Shown one piece after another: positions 27,306-37,632 of a stretch of 64,000 bases of DNA. A program made the position numbers and the translations under genes. The DNA lies in NCBI RefSeq assembly GCF_027409185.1, contig NC_084474.1, positions 6,131,382 to 6,195,381 of the forward strand, read 5' to 3'. This DNA is from Cynocephalus volans. Lineage: Eukaryota > Chordata > Mammalia > Dermoptera > Cynocephalidae. Every line of letters starts with the position of its first letter. Positions within the stretch are counted from its first letter, which is position 1. The notes beneath the pieces are model-generated. The model had not been told where the DNA came from, ran no database searches, and saw only the letters and a list, made by a program, of their open reading frames with translations.

Positions 27306-27477
27306 TTTTTTTTTTTTTTTTTTTAAAGATGACCGGTAAGGGGTTCTTAACCCTTGACTTGGTGTTGTCAGCACCACGCCCACCCAGTGAGCAACCGGCC
27401 ATCCCTATATGGGATCCGAACCCGTGGCCTTGGTGTTATCAGCACCACACTCTCCCGAGTGAGCCACGGGCCGGCCC
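27306..27477 (-). repeat. tRNA-Ile-derived SINE, dimer
   Basis: T tail at 27306-27324, two units in reverse, and a perfect 10-bp duplication ATCACTAGAT at 27296-27305 and 27478-27487. Confidence 0.94.
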
Positions 27478-27495
27478 ATCACTAGATCTTTAACT

Positions 27496-27765
27496 GTGAC
27501 CATTTTAAGTCTCGTCATCTACAGACTATTAATTGTTTTACTCTGGTACTTTCCTGAAACTTTTGCAAGGAAATATAATATGAAAGTGTTTCATCTTCAA
27601 GGAGATTCATGGAAAGAATTCTGGCAAATACTGGTTTCTGATATCTTTAAGATCATACCATCTGAATTGGATAATAATTTCCAGAACTCTAATGAAGAAA
27701 CTGATTGGTTCATAAAGCTGCTAACCCAACATCAAGCAGAACAAGAATTACATGAGGCCAAATAA
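27496..27765 (+). pseudogene. Unrecognised 89-codon frame, perhaps an old retroviral remnant
   Basis: The reading has a hydrophobic start (YRLLIVLLWYF), then a soluble part with WKEFWQILVSDIFKII, DWFIKLLTQHQAEQEL and a stop. I do not recognise the protein. It lies inside the proposed old provirus in its sense direction, upstream of the env-like pieces. It may be a remnant of pol or env, or chance. Nothing indicates expression. Confidence 0.3.
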
Positions 27766-28447
27766 ACTGATGAACAAAAATTATGGATTTTTTAATAGAC
27801 TTTTTGTTTGAAAGATTGCTGGTTCCTTAATATTTTGTTTTTCAGATTGAATGAAACTTTCTTTTCGCTTAAACTATCTATCCTTTACAGTAATTTGGTA
27901 AATTATACTTTTGTAAGCAAAATTGAAATATTTATCTTTTTCTCCCTACTTAATCCTTCCAGAGTTTGAAAACTATTAGTGAGTATTCTTATTTTCATGG
28001 CAATATAGTTATTTGCATAAGTTCAATAAGAATTTGTTCTTTTTGTAGCAGGACACGATTGGAAGCATTGGTTATATGAACAAGGCTTTGGCTACAATGT
28101 CATATTTTCAGATATGACCAGGCAATTTAAAGAAACTGTAACTCTATGGAGCTCATAAAGTCTTTGGAGGAAAAAACCAGCCTGGTATCTTGTATTCATA
28201 GTCTCCTTACGTGGTTATCTTACAAATGAGTAAGGAATGTCACTTCCTAGCAAGGCTAGCAACTCCAAGATATTTTGGGGACCTCAAAAAGAGAGGAATT
28301 TTCCCAAACCTATAGATGTTGCAAGCAAAGTCTGATGGCAGGTCTTAGTTTAGCTTCCTAGCATGGAGGGGTGTTTAAAAGTCTAATCTGAGATTTCCTA
28401 TTAAAAGTTCCAGCAAAGCAGACTTCAAAAGAACCTATATTATTGAT

Positions 28448-28847
28448 TGCTATTGCCTTCAATTGAATGTCCCCCCAAAACTTTTTCCTCACTGTACGTG
28501 TTGAGGGTGGAAAATCCTATTAAGGTAATTGAAAGGTAGGGCCTTGAGGAGGTGATTAGATTGTAGAACCATGCAGTAGTGAATAGATTAAAAATGGTGG
28601 CTGGGGTTGTGGTTTGGAGGGCTTTAAAAGGAGAGTGAATGAGGAGGTTAGTCTCTCTCTGCTCTGCCATTTTCTGCTATGTGAGACTCCTGGGTCACTG
28701 TTGCCACCTCCACAGCCTTCACCAAATGTGTTCCCTGGATTTTGAACTTCCCAGCCTTCAAAACTGTAAGCAATAAACTTCATTTTCTTTATAAATCACC
28801 CTATATTCCATATATTTTGTTATAAGCAACAGAAACAGACTAATACA
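28448..28847 (+). repeat. 5' LTR of MaLR provirus 1
   Basis: Begins TGCTATTGCCTTCAATTGAA and ends GAAACAGACTAATACA, with GCAATAAACTTCATTTTCTT as poly-A region. Confidence 0.85.
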
Positions 28848-30433
28848 GAAAATTGGTACCAGAGAAGTGGGGTATTGCTTATAACATATACTTGAGAATG
28901 TGGAAGCAGCTTTGGAACTGAGTAATGAGAAAAGACTGGAAGAATTTGAAGGAACAGGCTAGAAAAAGCCTAACTACTGGTGGGAGTTTAGAAGACAAGA
29001 AAACCAGGGAAAGTTTGGAATGTTTTAGAGATTGGTTAAATGGTGGTGACCAGAATGCTTATGGAAATAAGGACTGTAAATACCACACTAAGGAGGCCTC
29101 AGATAGTAATGAGAAGGAGCTTTTTGGAAATGGGAGCAAAGACCAACCTTGCTATGAACTGGCAAGGAACTTGGCTGCATTGTGTCCATGCCCTAGGACT
29201 TTGTGAAAATTTGAATTTAACAGTTGTGAACTAGAGTATTTGGTGAAAGAAATTTCTAAGCAGTAAAACATTAAGAAAGCTGCATGGCTACTTGTAACAG
29301 CTTACACTAAGTTATGGTGGCAAAAGCACAACATAAAGCCAGAATTTAAAAGAGAAGCGCAGTGTAAAGATTTGGAAAATTTGTAGCCTAGCCATGTGGT
29401 GGAGAAGCAGAGAGCATTTTCAGAAGAAAAATCCAGTGGTGCAGCAGAGGGACTGGTTGCTAAAGACAATAACATGGCTATGAGGCAGCCAGGTGCTAAT
29501 AGCCAAGGCAATGGGGGAAAGGCCCTGATGGCATTCAGAGATCTTGGAGACTTAGGAAGTCTTCCACTACAGGCCCAGAGGCCTAGGGAGATGGAATGGT
29601 CTTGGAGAACAGGCCCAAGGTGCCCTCCACAGGCTTGCTGCCTAAGATCACCTTGGGATACTGCTTCCCACACTCCTGCTAAACTGGCTCTGGCTAAATT
29701 GGCCCCAGGTGTGGCTGGACCTGCACCTTTGAAAGACACAATCTGGAAGAAGCCTTGGCCGTATCCATGTGGCATTAGGTCTGCAGGCTCACAGAATGCC
29801 AGAGCTGTGAAGGGTTGGGAGCTTCCACCCCTACTTCAAAGGATGTATGGAAAAGTCTGGGGGCCCAGGAAGAGATCTGTCACAGGGGCAGAGTCACCAC
29901 ATACAATCTTGGCTAGAGCAATGTCACGAGGAAATGAGGGGTAAGAGTTGCAGCAGAGAAACCCCATGAGCACTGTGCCCAGTGGAGCCATGGGAGTGGG
30001 ATCACCATGGAGACCCCAGAATTGTGGAGCTACCAGAGTGCAATGCTAGCTGGTGAGAGCTAAAGCATCACCTGAGACCAGGAAAGCCACAGAAGCAGGG
30101 CTGCCAGAGGACTTGGGGACTCAACTTCTGCACCAGCATGCAGAGGATGTTGCACATGGAGTCCAGGTGCATGATTTGCCAGCTTTGAGATTTAATGCCT
30201 GCCCTGCTCGGTTTTGGACTTGTTTGAAACCTGTTGGCCTGTTTCTTTTGGCCCATTTCTCCCATTTTCATCCTATGTTTGTTCCACCATTGTGTCTTGG
30301 AAGAAGATAACTTGTTTGATTTCACAGATGGAACTTTGAACTTTGGACTTTTGAATTGAAACAAGTTAAGACTTTGGGGATGAAATGAATGTATTTGCAT
30401 GTGAAAAGGACATGAGATTTAGGGAGCCAGGGA

Positions 30434-30829
30434 TGAAATAGCCTTGAGTTGAATGTCACCCCAAAACTTAATCCCCAATGTAACTATTGAGAGTGCGAAA
30501 TCCTATTATGGTAATTGAAAGGTGGAGCCTTGAAGAGGTGATTAGATTGTAGGACCATGTCATAGTGAATGGATTAATAATGGTGGTTGAGGGATGGTTC
30601 TGAGGACTTTAAAAGAAGAGCATGTGAGATGTTTGACTCTCTTTGCTCTGCCATTTTCTGCCACGTGAGACACCTGGGTCACTGTTGCCACCATGAAGGC
30701 CTTTACCAAATGTGTTCACTGGACTTTGGACTTCCCAGACTCCAAAACTATAAGCAATAAATTTCATTTTCTTTATAAATCACCCAGTTCTGTGTATTTT
30801 GTTATAAGCAACAGAAATGAACTAACACA
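30434..30829 (+). repeat. 3' LTR of MaLR provirus 1
   Basis: Begins TGAAATAGCCTTGAGTTGAA and ends GAAATGAACTAACACA. It is clearly paired with 28448-28847 but diverged. Confidence 0.85.
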
Positions 30830-30854
30830 ACTATTGTTACGAATTGAATGTTTG

Positions 30855-31259
30855 TGTATTAGTTCGTTTTGTGTTGCTATAACAGAAATACCTGAAACTG
30901 GGTAACTTATAAAGAAGAGAGGTTTATTTGGCTTACGATTCTGGGACAGTTGCATCTGGCATGGGCCTCAGGTTGCTTCTACTCATGGCAGAAAGTGGCA
31001 GGCAGCTGGCAGGTACAAGCAGATCACATGGTGAGAGGAAGCAAGAGACAGAGAGGAGGTGCCAGGATCCTTTAAACAATCAGGTCTTGCGGGAACTAAT
31101 AGAGTGAGAAGTCACTCACTACCCCTCCTCCCCCAGGCAGAGCATTAATCCATTCATGAGGGATCTGCCCCCATGACTCAATGAGTTTCCAACACTGCCA
31201 CATTGGAGATCAAATTTCCACATGAGTTTTGGAGGGGACCACACATCCAAACTCCATCA
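30855..31259 (-). repeat. 3' LTR of MaLR provirus 2
   Basis: Plus-strand text runs TGTATTAGTTCGTTTTGTGT to CACATCCAAACTCCATCA. Confidence 0.88.
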
Positions 31260-32854
31260 TTCTGCCCCTGGCCCCCCAAAACTCATGTCACTCTCACATA
31301 CAAAATACAATCATTCTATCCCAACAGTCCCAAAAGTCTTAGCTTGCTCCAGCAACAACTTAAAATCCAAAGTCCAAAGTCTCATCTGAGACCAAAAGCA
31401 AAAGTCCTTCCAGCTGTGAACCTGAAAAACAAAACCAAATTTAACTACTGCCAAGATACAATGGTGGAACAGATATTGGGTATACATTCCCATTCCAAAA
31501 GGGAGGAATAGGCCCAAAGAAAGGAAAAACAGGCCCCAAACAAGTCCGAAAACCAGCAGGGCAGACATTATGTCTTAAAGCTCCAAAATAATGTTCTTTG
31601 ACTCCAAGGCCTGCATGCTGGGCACAATTGGGCATCTGGGCCCCCAAAGGATCAGGCAGCCTCATTCCCACAGCTCTGCCAGGTACAGCCCAGTGGGCTG
31701 CACTGGTGCCTGCAACTTTTCCAGGCCGGTGTTCCACTCTGGTAGCTCCATAAGTCTGGGGTCTCCATGGTGGTCCCGCTGCCTTGGCTCTACTAGACAT
31801 TTCCCTGGTGGGGGCTCCCTGTGGGGGCTCCAACCCCACTTTCCTGCTTGGCATTGCTCTAGCAGATGGACTCAGCAGTGGCTCTGCCCCTGCGGCAGGT
31901 CTCTGCTTGGGCCCCCAGGCTTTTCCATACATCCTCTGGAATCTGGGTGGTGGCTGCCACATCTCCACTGCTTGCATGTCCTGCTAGCCTGTAGACTTAA
32001 CACAACCTGGAGGCCACCGAGGTTTCAAGCTTTTACTCTCCAGGGCTGCTGCATGAACCACACTTGGGGCTACTTCAGCCTGAGCAGCTGGGATGCAGGG
32101 AGTAGGATCCCTGAGGGCAGCTGTACCCCAGGTCTGTCCTCCAGGATAACAGTCCTTCAGGGCCTCAGGGTCTGTAATGGGTGGGGCACCCTTCAAGACT
32201 TCTCAAATGCCTTTAGGGCATTTTTTCCATTGTCTGGGTTCTTAGCATCTGGCTGCCTCACCACCAAGATAATGTCTTTAGCAAACAGTTTATCTGCTTC
32301 ACAATTGCATTGTTCTCTGGCTCTCTGCTTCTTTACCTCATGGCCAGGCAGCAAATTTTCCAAATCTTTACACTCTGCTTCCGTTTTAAATTCTGGCTTT
32401 ACATCATGCCTTTTCTGCCATAACTCAGCATAGTATGTTAGAAATAACCACGCAGCATCCTTAATGCTTTGCTACTTGGAAATTTTTTCCACCAGATACT
32501 CTGGTTCACAACTCTTAAGTCCCACCTTCCACAAAGTCCAAGGGCACAGACACAATGCAGCCAAATTCCTTGCTATGGTGTAGCAAGGGTGATCTTTGCC
32601 CCAATTCCTGATAAGTTCCTCATTTCTATTTGAGACCTCATCATCCATATGGTCTTTACAGTTCACATTTTTACCAACATTCTGGTCACAGCCGTTTAAC
32701 CAATCTCTAAAATCTTCCAAACTTTCCCTCATATTTTTCTCTTCTTCTAAGTCCTCCAAACTCCTCCAACCTTTGCCCCTTACACAGTTCCAAAGCTGCA
32801 TCCACATTTTCAGGTATCTGTATAGCAACATCCCACTCCTCAGTACCAATTTTC

Positions 32855-33261
32855 TGTATTAGTCCATTTTGTGTTGCTATAACAGAATACCTGAGACTGG
32901 GTAATTTATAAAGAAAAGAGGTTTATTTGGCTTACAATTCTGGGACAGCTGCATCTGGCATGGGCCTCAGGTTGCTTCTATTCATGGCGGAAAGTGGCAG
33001 GCAGCTGGCAGCAGGTACAGGCAGATCACATGGTGAGAGGAAGCAAGAGAGAGAGAGGAGGTGCCAGGGTCCTTTAAACAATCAGGTTTTGCGGGAACTA
33101 ATAGAGCGAGAAGTCACTCACTACCCCTCCTCCCCCAGGCAGAGCATTAATCCATTCATGAGGGATCCGCCCCCATGACTCAATCAGTTTCCAACACTGC
33201 CACATTGGAGATCAAAATTCCACATGTGTTTTGGAGGGGACAACACATCCAAACTCCATTA
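32855..33261 (-). repeat. 5' LTR of MaLR provirus 2
   Basis: Plus-strand text runs TGTATTAGTCCATTTTGTGT to CACATCCAAACTCCATTA; the last CA has become TA. Confidence 0.88.
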
Positions 33262-33765
33262 GTTTGTTTCCTCCAAAGCTCATGGGGAAGACTGATCCTC
33301 AACGTGGCAGTGTTGAAAGTGTTGAAGGCAGTGTTGAAATCACCTTTAAGAGGTGATTGGATTATGAGGACTATGCTTTTGTGAATAGATTAATCTCTCA
33401 AGTCTTATGTGTGTTTGCAGCCATCAGCATTATGCTGGATGGTCTTGCTGTGATTAGAGCAACCAAAACAAGATGAACAACAAAAGGAATGGGTTAATGG
33501 TTTAATGGGTTATCGTGGGTGTGGACTGGTGGCTTCATAAGGAGATCACATAAAAATGTGCTTCCATCCTTGCCATATGATTGCCTGCATCGCCACAGGA
33601 TCCTACAGAGAGTTCCCACCCAGAGGAAGGCCTTCAGCAGGTGTGCTCACTGGACCTTGGACTTCCCAGCCTTCAAAACTGTAAGAAATAAACTTCATTT
33701 CTTTATAAACTACCCAGTTTCAGGTATTCTATTATTAGTGACAGAAAACAGACTAATACAACTAT

Positions 33766-34254
33766 TTTTTACTGCTCTTATATAAACAATCAGGCCAAAT
33801 TTAAAGTGACTAGAACTGTTTTGCAAACAAATTAGTTTTAACGTAATTATCTTTGGTAGAAATTGGGGTAACTGTACAGAGAGAAATCATGTTTTAGTAG
33901 AAAACTATAATGTACCTGTTGTTAGACCTGTTACCCATTGTCCTTGTGATTTTATGGACCTATAAACTGCCTTGTGCCTGAAGCCCTATAGGCTGCAGCT
34001 GAACAACTTGATTTAACAACTTCATGCTCGCTGCTATGACAGCCACTCTTGGAGTTCACTGAGCTGTCCAATGCCATAACCAGAGACATTCAAACTGCAA
34101 ACCAGGAAAATATGCTTCAGGCTCCCAGGCTCAAATCTTAAAATCTCAATTAATTGTCCTCTGGCCCCAAAGACTGAGTTTACAGTTCATTCTAGACATT
34201 AACCATTGTTTCTCTTTTATTTCCATAGAAATATTAGTTGGTTTGGTTTGTGGG
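33766..34254 (+). pseudogene. Probable env-region piece of the old provirus
   Basis: Non-repetitive DNA between the MaLR cluster and the minus-strand ERV. A broken plus-strand frame contains LLEFTELSNAITRDIQTANQ, which looks like a helical envelope ectodomain segment. It is directly followed, across the ERV insertion, by the hydrophobic piece at 40948. No intact frame remains. Confidence 0.4.
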
Positions 34255-34259
34255 GACCT

Positions 34260-34508
34260 TGAAAGAACGAGTCGACACCAGTTGACGATCCACCGGAGAG
34301 AGCTCATTTATTAGGCGGCACACACACATATATATAGGGCTTTTAGGGAAGGCTGATTGGCTTAAAATACAATCCCTACTTAGAGGGCAACCAGCGCCAT
34401 GATGGGGTGTGGCTGAGAAGGACTTATGTGATCAGGGTGTGATCCCTTGGGGCATTTGGGTTCTTACATTCCTCGGTGTGATCCCGTGGGGGCATTTGGG
34501 TTCTTACA
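34260..34508 (-). repeat. 3' LTR of the Phe-primed ERV
   Basis: Plus-strand text from TGAAAGAACGAGTCGACACC to ATTTGGGTTCTTACA. On the minus strand a TATATATA box lies about 20 bases before AATAAA, and U3 opens with two copies of a 38-39 base direct repeat. Confidence 0.92.
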
Positions 34509-34521
34509 TTCCTCCCTTTTT
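34509..34521 (-). other. Polypurine tract of the Phe-primed ERV
   Basis: The minus strand reads AAAAAGGGAGGAA directly before the LTR TG, the usual primer for plus-strand DNA. Confidence 0.85.
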
Positions 34522-34813
34522 CTTGTTTTAAGAAAGGGAACGTTGAAGTCATCAAGCTACTTCCTGCTGAACTGGGGCGTTGTGGGGGGGGCAAAGGGAG
34601 GAAGGTACATAAATACCCATTATGAAACCCCAAAGGAGGGTGGAGAAACAAGTAATTTCAAAAGGGGAAAAGTCCATAAACGTTCCTTGAAGCCACAAGT
34701 CGAATATGCACCGGTTCCATTGTTCGTAGTTGGAGACTGGAGGGAGCAGCCAGGCGTTGGTGGCGAGGGCGTGTAGGAATGCGTTTCCTCTGTAAGGTGG
34801 TGTCTCTTCAGCA

Positions 34814-35653
34814 TCAGCATTGGCTGAGGCGCTCACGAGATGAGGTGGGGGGTTCATCGGTACCTAGAAGCTGGTAGTTTCTAAGCAAAAGCTGGTTAAA
34901 GGCCTGATTAGAGATTTTTCCCACTTGGGTTTGAAGAAACCTAATGATGCAGGGCAAGAAAAGGCAGGTTATGAGGATAATGATTAGAGGTCCCAAAATG
35001 GGCCAAATCCAAGTTAGGATAGGGTTTAAGATAAAAGAAGAAACGGGGTTAGAACTGGATGTGGTTCGTAGGCTGGAAGCTAAGTCGGTGAGGTTGATGA
35101 TGTTTGTTTCTACTAGACCGGATTCATTGATATAATAACAGCATTCTTCCGCAAGGAAGAGGCAAGTACCTCCTTTTTCTGCAGTGAGGAGGTCTAGTGC
35201 TCTACTGTTTTGGAGGGTGACCTGAGCTAAAGAGGTAATTTGTCTCTGTAGAGAGGAAAGAGATTCGGCAGTGGAGGTCAGAGCCCCTTCAAGTTTAGCA
35301 TTTATGTCTTCGACCACCCATAAACTGTGTCCTAAGACTCCTCCCGACAGGCTGGCTCCGACTGCTGATGTTGTTAGGGAAATACCAACCATGATCGGGA
35401 GGAAGGCGGCCCTTTTTTTGCCTTGAGGGGGGATGAAGAAGATGGAACAGTTCTGAACTGGTGTACAGAGTGAGTTGAGGGACGATGGTGACAAGAAGGC
35501 ATGGGGCAGTAAGATTAGGCAGGATGGAGGTAGAGAGGGTTCCATTGCACCAGAAGAAAGAGTCTGGTGGGGCGACGGTGTGGTTATAAATGGTTGAGGA
35601 AGGGAAGCGTTTAAGGGGACGGCCACCAGGAGTGGTCGCATGAGAGAAAACAA
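34814..35653 (-). pseudogene. env: ERV env remnant: open transmembrane (TM) subunit
   Basis: A 279-codon open frame covering the end of the surface subunit and a whole TM-like subunit. In order: a basic KKR at residues 79-81 where SU/TM cleavage would fall, a hydrophobic fusion-peptide-like stretch (about 82-105), a heptad helix, the conserved segment at about 148-164, a CX6CC motif (Cys 164, 171, 172), a membrane span at about 211-235, and a cytoplasmic tail. The gamma-type CX6CC supports class I. Most of the surface subunit upstream is in other frames with stops, so no complete envelope protein is encoded. The cleavage site lacks the full furin consensus. Confidence 0.85.
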
Positions 35654-36068
35654 TTTCCAGGAGAGAAAGAGAAAGATGAGTGTTTCAGAAATGATCTGTT
35701 GCCAGGTGTAAATGGGTGACCCTGGGGAGCTAGCAGAGGGGCCTGAAAGCTCCCTGGGTGAAATGAAAAGAACAGGAGAAGGCCAAGGAGAAGGTTCATG
35801 TCTCCGGAATTGGGGGTAAGGCTGAGGTCCGGGATAGGCGGAGTTTGAAAGGGTCGGTAGGATGAGGGATACACTTAAAAGAATGGTGTGTTAAGTTCTT
35901 TCGCAGCTTGTTATTGGAGTTCTCGGTGGCTGAGGGCGGATCCTGAGTGTAAGGCTTCAGCCTGGAAATATGATGACAGGACATAGGCCTTCCCACTTAG
36001 GGGTTAGGGGTGTTTTGGGTTCCGGGGAAGTGTAGAATACTAATTGGCCTGGGCTGAGTGAAAGGTTA
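35654..36068 (-). pseudogene. env: ERV env surface-subunit region, broken
   Basis: Between integrase and the TM frame only short frames remain (for example 35611-35874, whose start looks signal-peptide-like with LLLGLLLFFSFHPG). This is too short for a normal surface subunit, so much of it is deleted as well as frameshifted. Confidence 0.6.
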
Positions 36069-37265
36069 TTATTGGCGAAGGTGGGAGAGCAAGGGTAAGG
36101 CCATGGTGGGTGGTATGCGTCCTTCAGTTGCTGTGATCCCCAGGGGTAGGAGGGGCCTGCCATACATGACTTCAAAAGGGGAAAGATTGGAGGGCTTTTT
36201 TGGGAGAGCTCTGGTCTTGAGTAGAGCGAGAGGTAGAAGACGGACCCAATCAAGGTGTAATTCCAGAGACAATTTAGTCAGTATGTCCTTTAAGGTTCTG
36301 TTGGTTCTCTCTACCTTTCCGGATGCCTGAGGTCGGTAAGGGCAATGTAGGTGCCAGGGGAGAGAGAGTGACTGGGAGAGTTTTTGTATTATCTGGGCGG
36401 TAAATTCAGGTCCATTGTCAGATTGAATGGAAGTGGGCATCCCAAATCGTGAGATGATTTGGGAAAGGAGAGTCTGGGCTATCGTGGAGGCCTTTTTATT
36501 GGATGTTGGGAATGCCTCTACCCATCCTGAAAAGGTATCAACAAACACCAAGAGGTATTTGAGGCGCCGGACAGAAGGCATGTGCGTAAAATCGACTTGC
36601 CAGTCGGCCGCGGGTGTGAGACCTCTGGCCTGGTGGGAGGGGTATGGCCCAGGTTTGAGAGGGGTGTTAGGATTGGTATGCTGGCAGATTGTGCATGAGG
36701 AGGAAATTTTTTGCAAGAGGGCTTTGTCAGATGGGGTGATTGAGAAGAAGGCTTGTGAAAACTGGGATAAAGCTTGGGGGCTAGAGTGAAACAGGTCATG
36801 GAGCAAGCGAAAGAGAGAGGACTTATCATCATTAGGCGGTTGAGGCTGAGAGGGTGTCTGTGAACCTTGGGAGCCGTATGGAAGAATGGGAAGTTGGTTT
36901 TGTGTCTGTGGGTGCATTGCCACCATGCGTGCGACGAGGTTAGCCTTACAGTTTCCGCGAGTGATTGGGGAATCGTCCCTCTGGTGGGCTCTGCAATGAG
37001 TGACTCCTAATTTACAAGGTAGATGGGATGCCTCAATTAATGTGGAGATTAAAGCTGTGTTGGTGATTGTGTTACCCTTGGTGTTAAGCAGACCGCGTTC
37101 TTTCCATATGGCGGCATGAGAGAGAAGTATATGAAAGACATATTTGGAGTCCGTGTATAAGTTAAGAGTTTTTTCTTCAGCTAGAACGCAGGCTCGCGTG
37201 TCAGCGATAAGTTCGGCCTGCTGGTTGGTAGTACCCTGGGTAAAGGTTGGGCTTCTATAACCGAA
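36069..37265 (-). pseudogene. pol: ERV pol remnant: RNase H and integrase, open frame
   Basis: The minus strand is open for 398 codons. It starts in RNase H (the YTDSKYVFHIL segment has a catalytic Asp), then integrase: a zinc-binding HHCC domain ending CTICQ, and the DDE core with Asp in WQVDFTHMP, Asp in SIQSDNGPEF and Glu in GKVERTNRTL. The integrase continues to SPFEVMYGRPLLP, the usual C-terminal region. The listed ATG at 36926 is internal, because the frame continues upstream. A stop or frameshift near 37266 separates it from the upstream pol. Confidence 0.85.
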
Positions 37266-37632
37266 TCAAGGGAGACTATGGCATAACCTGCGTAATGAGT
37301 GTTTCCTTCCTTGAATGAGTGAATCATGTGAGATCAGTGTGAGATAGGGGTCCCTCAGTGATGGAAGAGCGGTAAGGTATAAAATTTTGAAGGCTTTCTA
37401 CGCAGCTGTGCAAAGGGGTGTTGGGGGAATCTGGTATAGGCACTAGGGTAGTCGGATTTAGGGGTGGGCAGGTAGTGAAGGATAGGGTGCAGGATTTTCC
37501 AGAAACGAGGATAGGAGGGTTAGGATTCTGGAAGGTGGGAGGGATTGGAGAGCATTATAGGTAAGGAGGTCTTTTAGGTGATGTGGTGAGAGAATGGTGA
37601 GAGGTGCCCCAAATGTTAATTTGGATGTCTCC
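37266..37632 (-). pseudogene. pol: ERV pol: thumb/connection and RNase H start, broken
   Basis: A short stretch resembling the thumb region (FGAPLTILSPHHLKDLLT on the minus strand) and then several stops. It directly follows the start of the reverse transcriptase, so the palm with its YXDD motif is missing. Confidence 0.65.

Larger units (their letters stand above)
26880..28447 (+). other. Unassigned DNA, probable internal piece of the old provirus, with a SINE
   Basis: A/T-rich sequence after the NUTF2 copy and before the first MaLR provirus. It has one plus-strand frame at 27496-27765 (next entry) and a stretch at 28055-28430 that I cannot name. Its position between provirus LTRs suggests internal retroviral sequence; this is inference. 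Confidence 0.4.
28448..30829 (+). mobile_element. MaLR provirus 1 (plus strand), full-length
   Basis: LTR 28448-28847, internal 28848-30433, LTR 30434-30829. The internal start AAATTGGTACCAGAGAAGTG, then TTGCTTATAACATATACTTG, is the primer region typical of THE1/MST-type MaLR internal DNA. A purine-rich stretch GAGATTTAGGGAGCCAGGGA precedes the second LTR. MaLRs are non-autonomous; the open frames inside (for example 29396-29944) are remnants, not genes. A target duplication is not clear. Confidence 0.85.
30855..33261 (-). mobile_element. MaLR provirus 2 (minus strand), full-length, low LTR divergence
   Basis: LTR 30855-31259, internal 31260-32854, LTR 32855-33261, all reversed. The 5-bp duplication GTTTG flanks it at 30850-30854 and 33262-33266. 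By hand count the two LTRs differ by about 20 substitutions and 2 indels over 405 positions, near 5%. The internal part starts, on the minus strand, with the MaLR primer region (complement at 32840-32854). Long frames such as 31591-32433 (antisense) are not genes. Confidence 0.9.
30835..33760 (+). repeat. Solo MaLR LTR (plus strand) split by MaLR provirus 2
   Basis: The first 20 bases (30835-30854, TGTTACGAATTGAATGTTTG) and the rest (33262-33760, ending AACAGACTAATACA) join to one LTR once the inner provirus is removed. ACTAT lies on both outer sides (30830-30834 and 33761-33765). It starts five bases after the end of provirus 1. It also holds a 97-base foreign segment at 33396-33492. Confidence 0.85.

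Noticed and set aside
28056..28430. A named LTR family after the unknown frame
   Set aside because: It looked faintly like an ERV LTR, but I could not place borders or a family, so it is left unassigned.
31591..32433. A 280-codon plus frame as a host gene
   Set aside because: It lies antisense within the internal part of MaLR provirus 2; the same DNA in provirus 1 has different frames.
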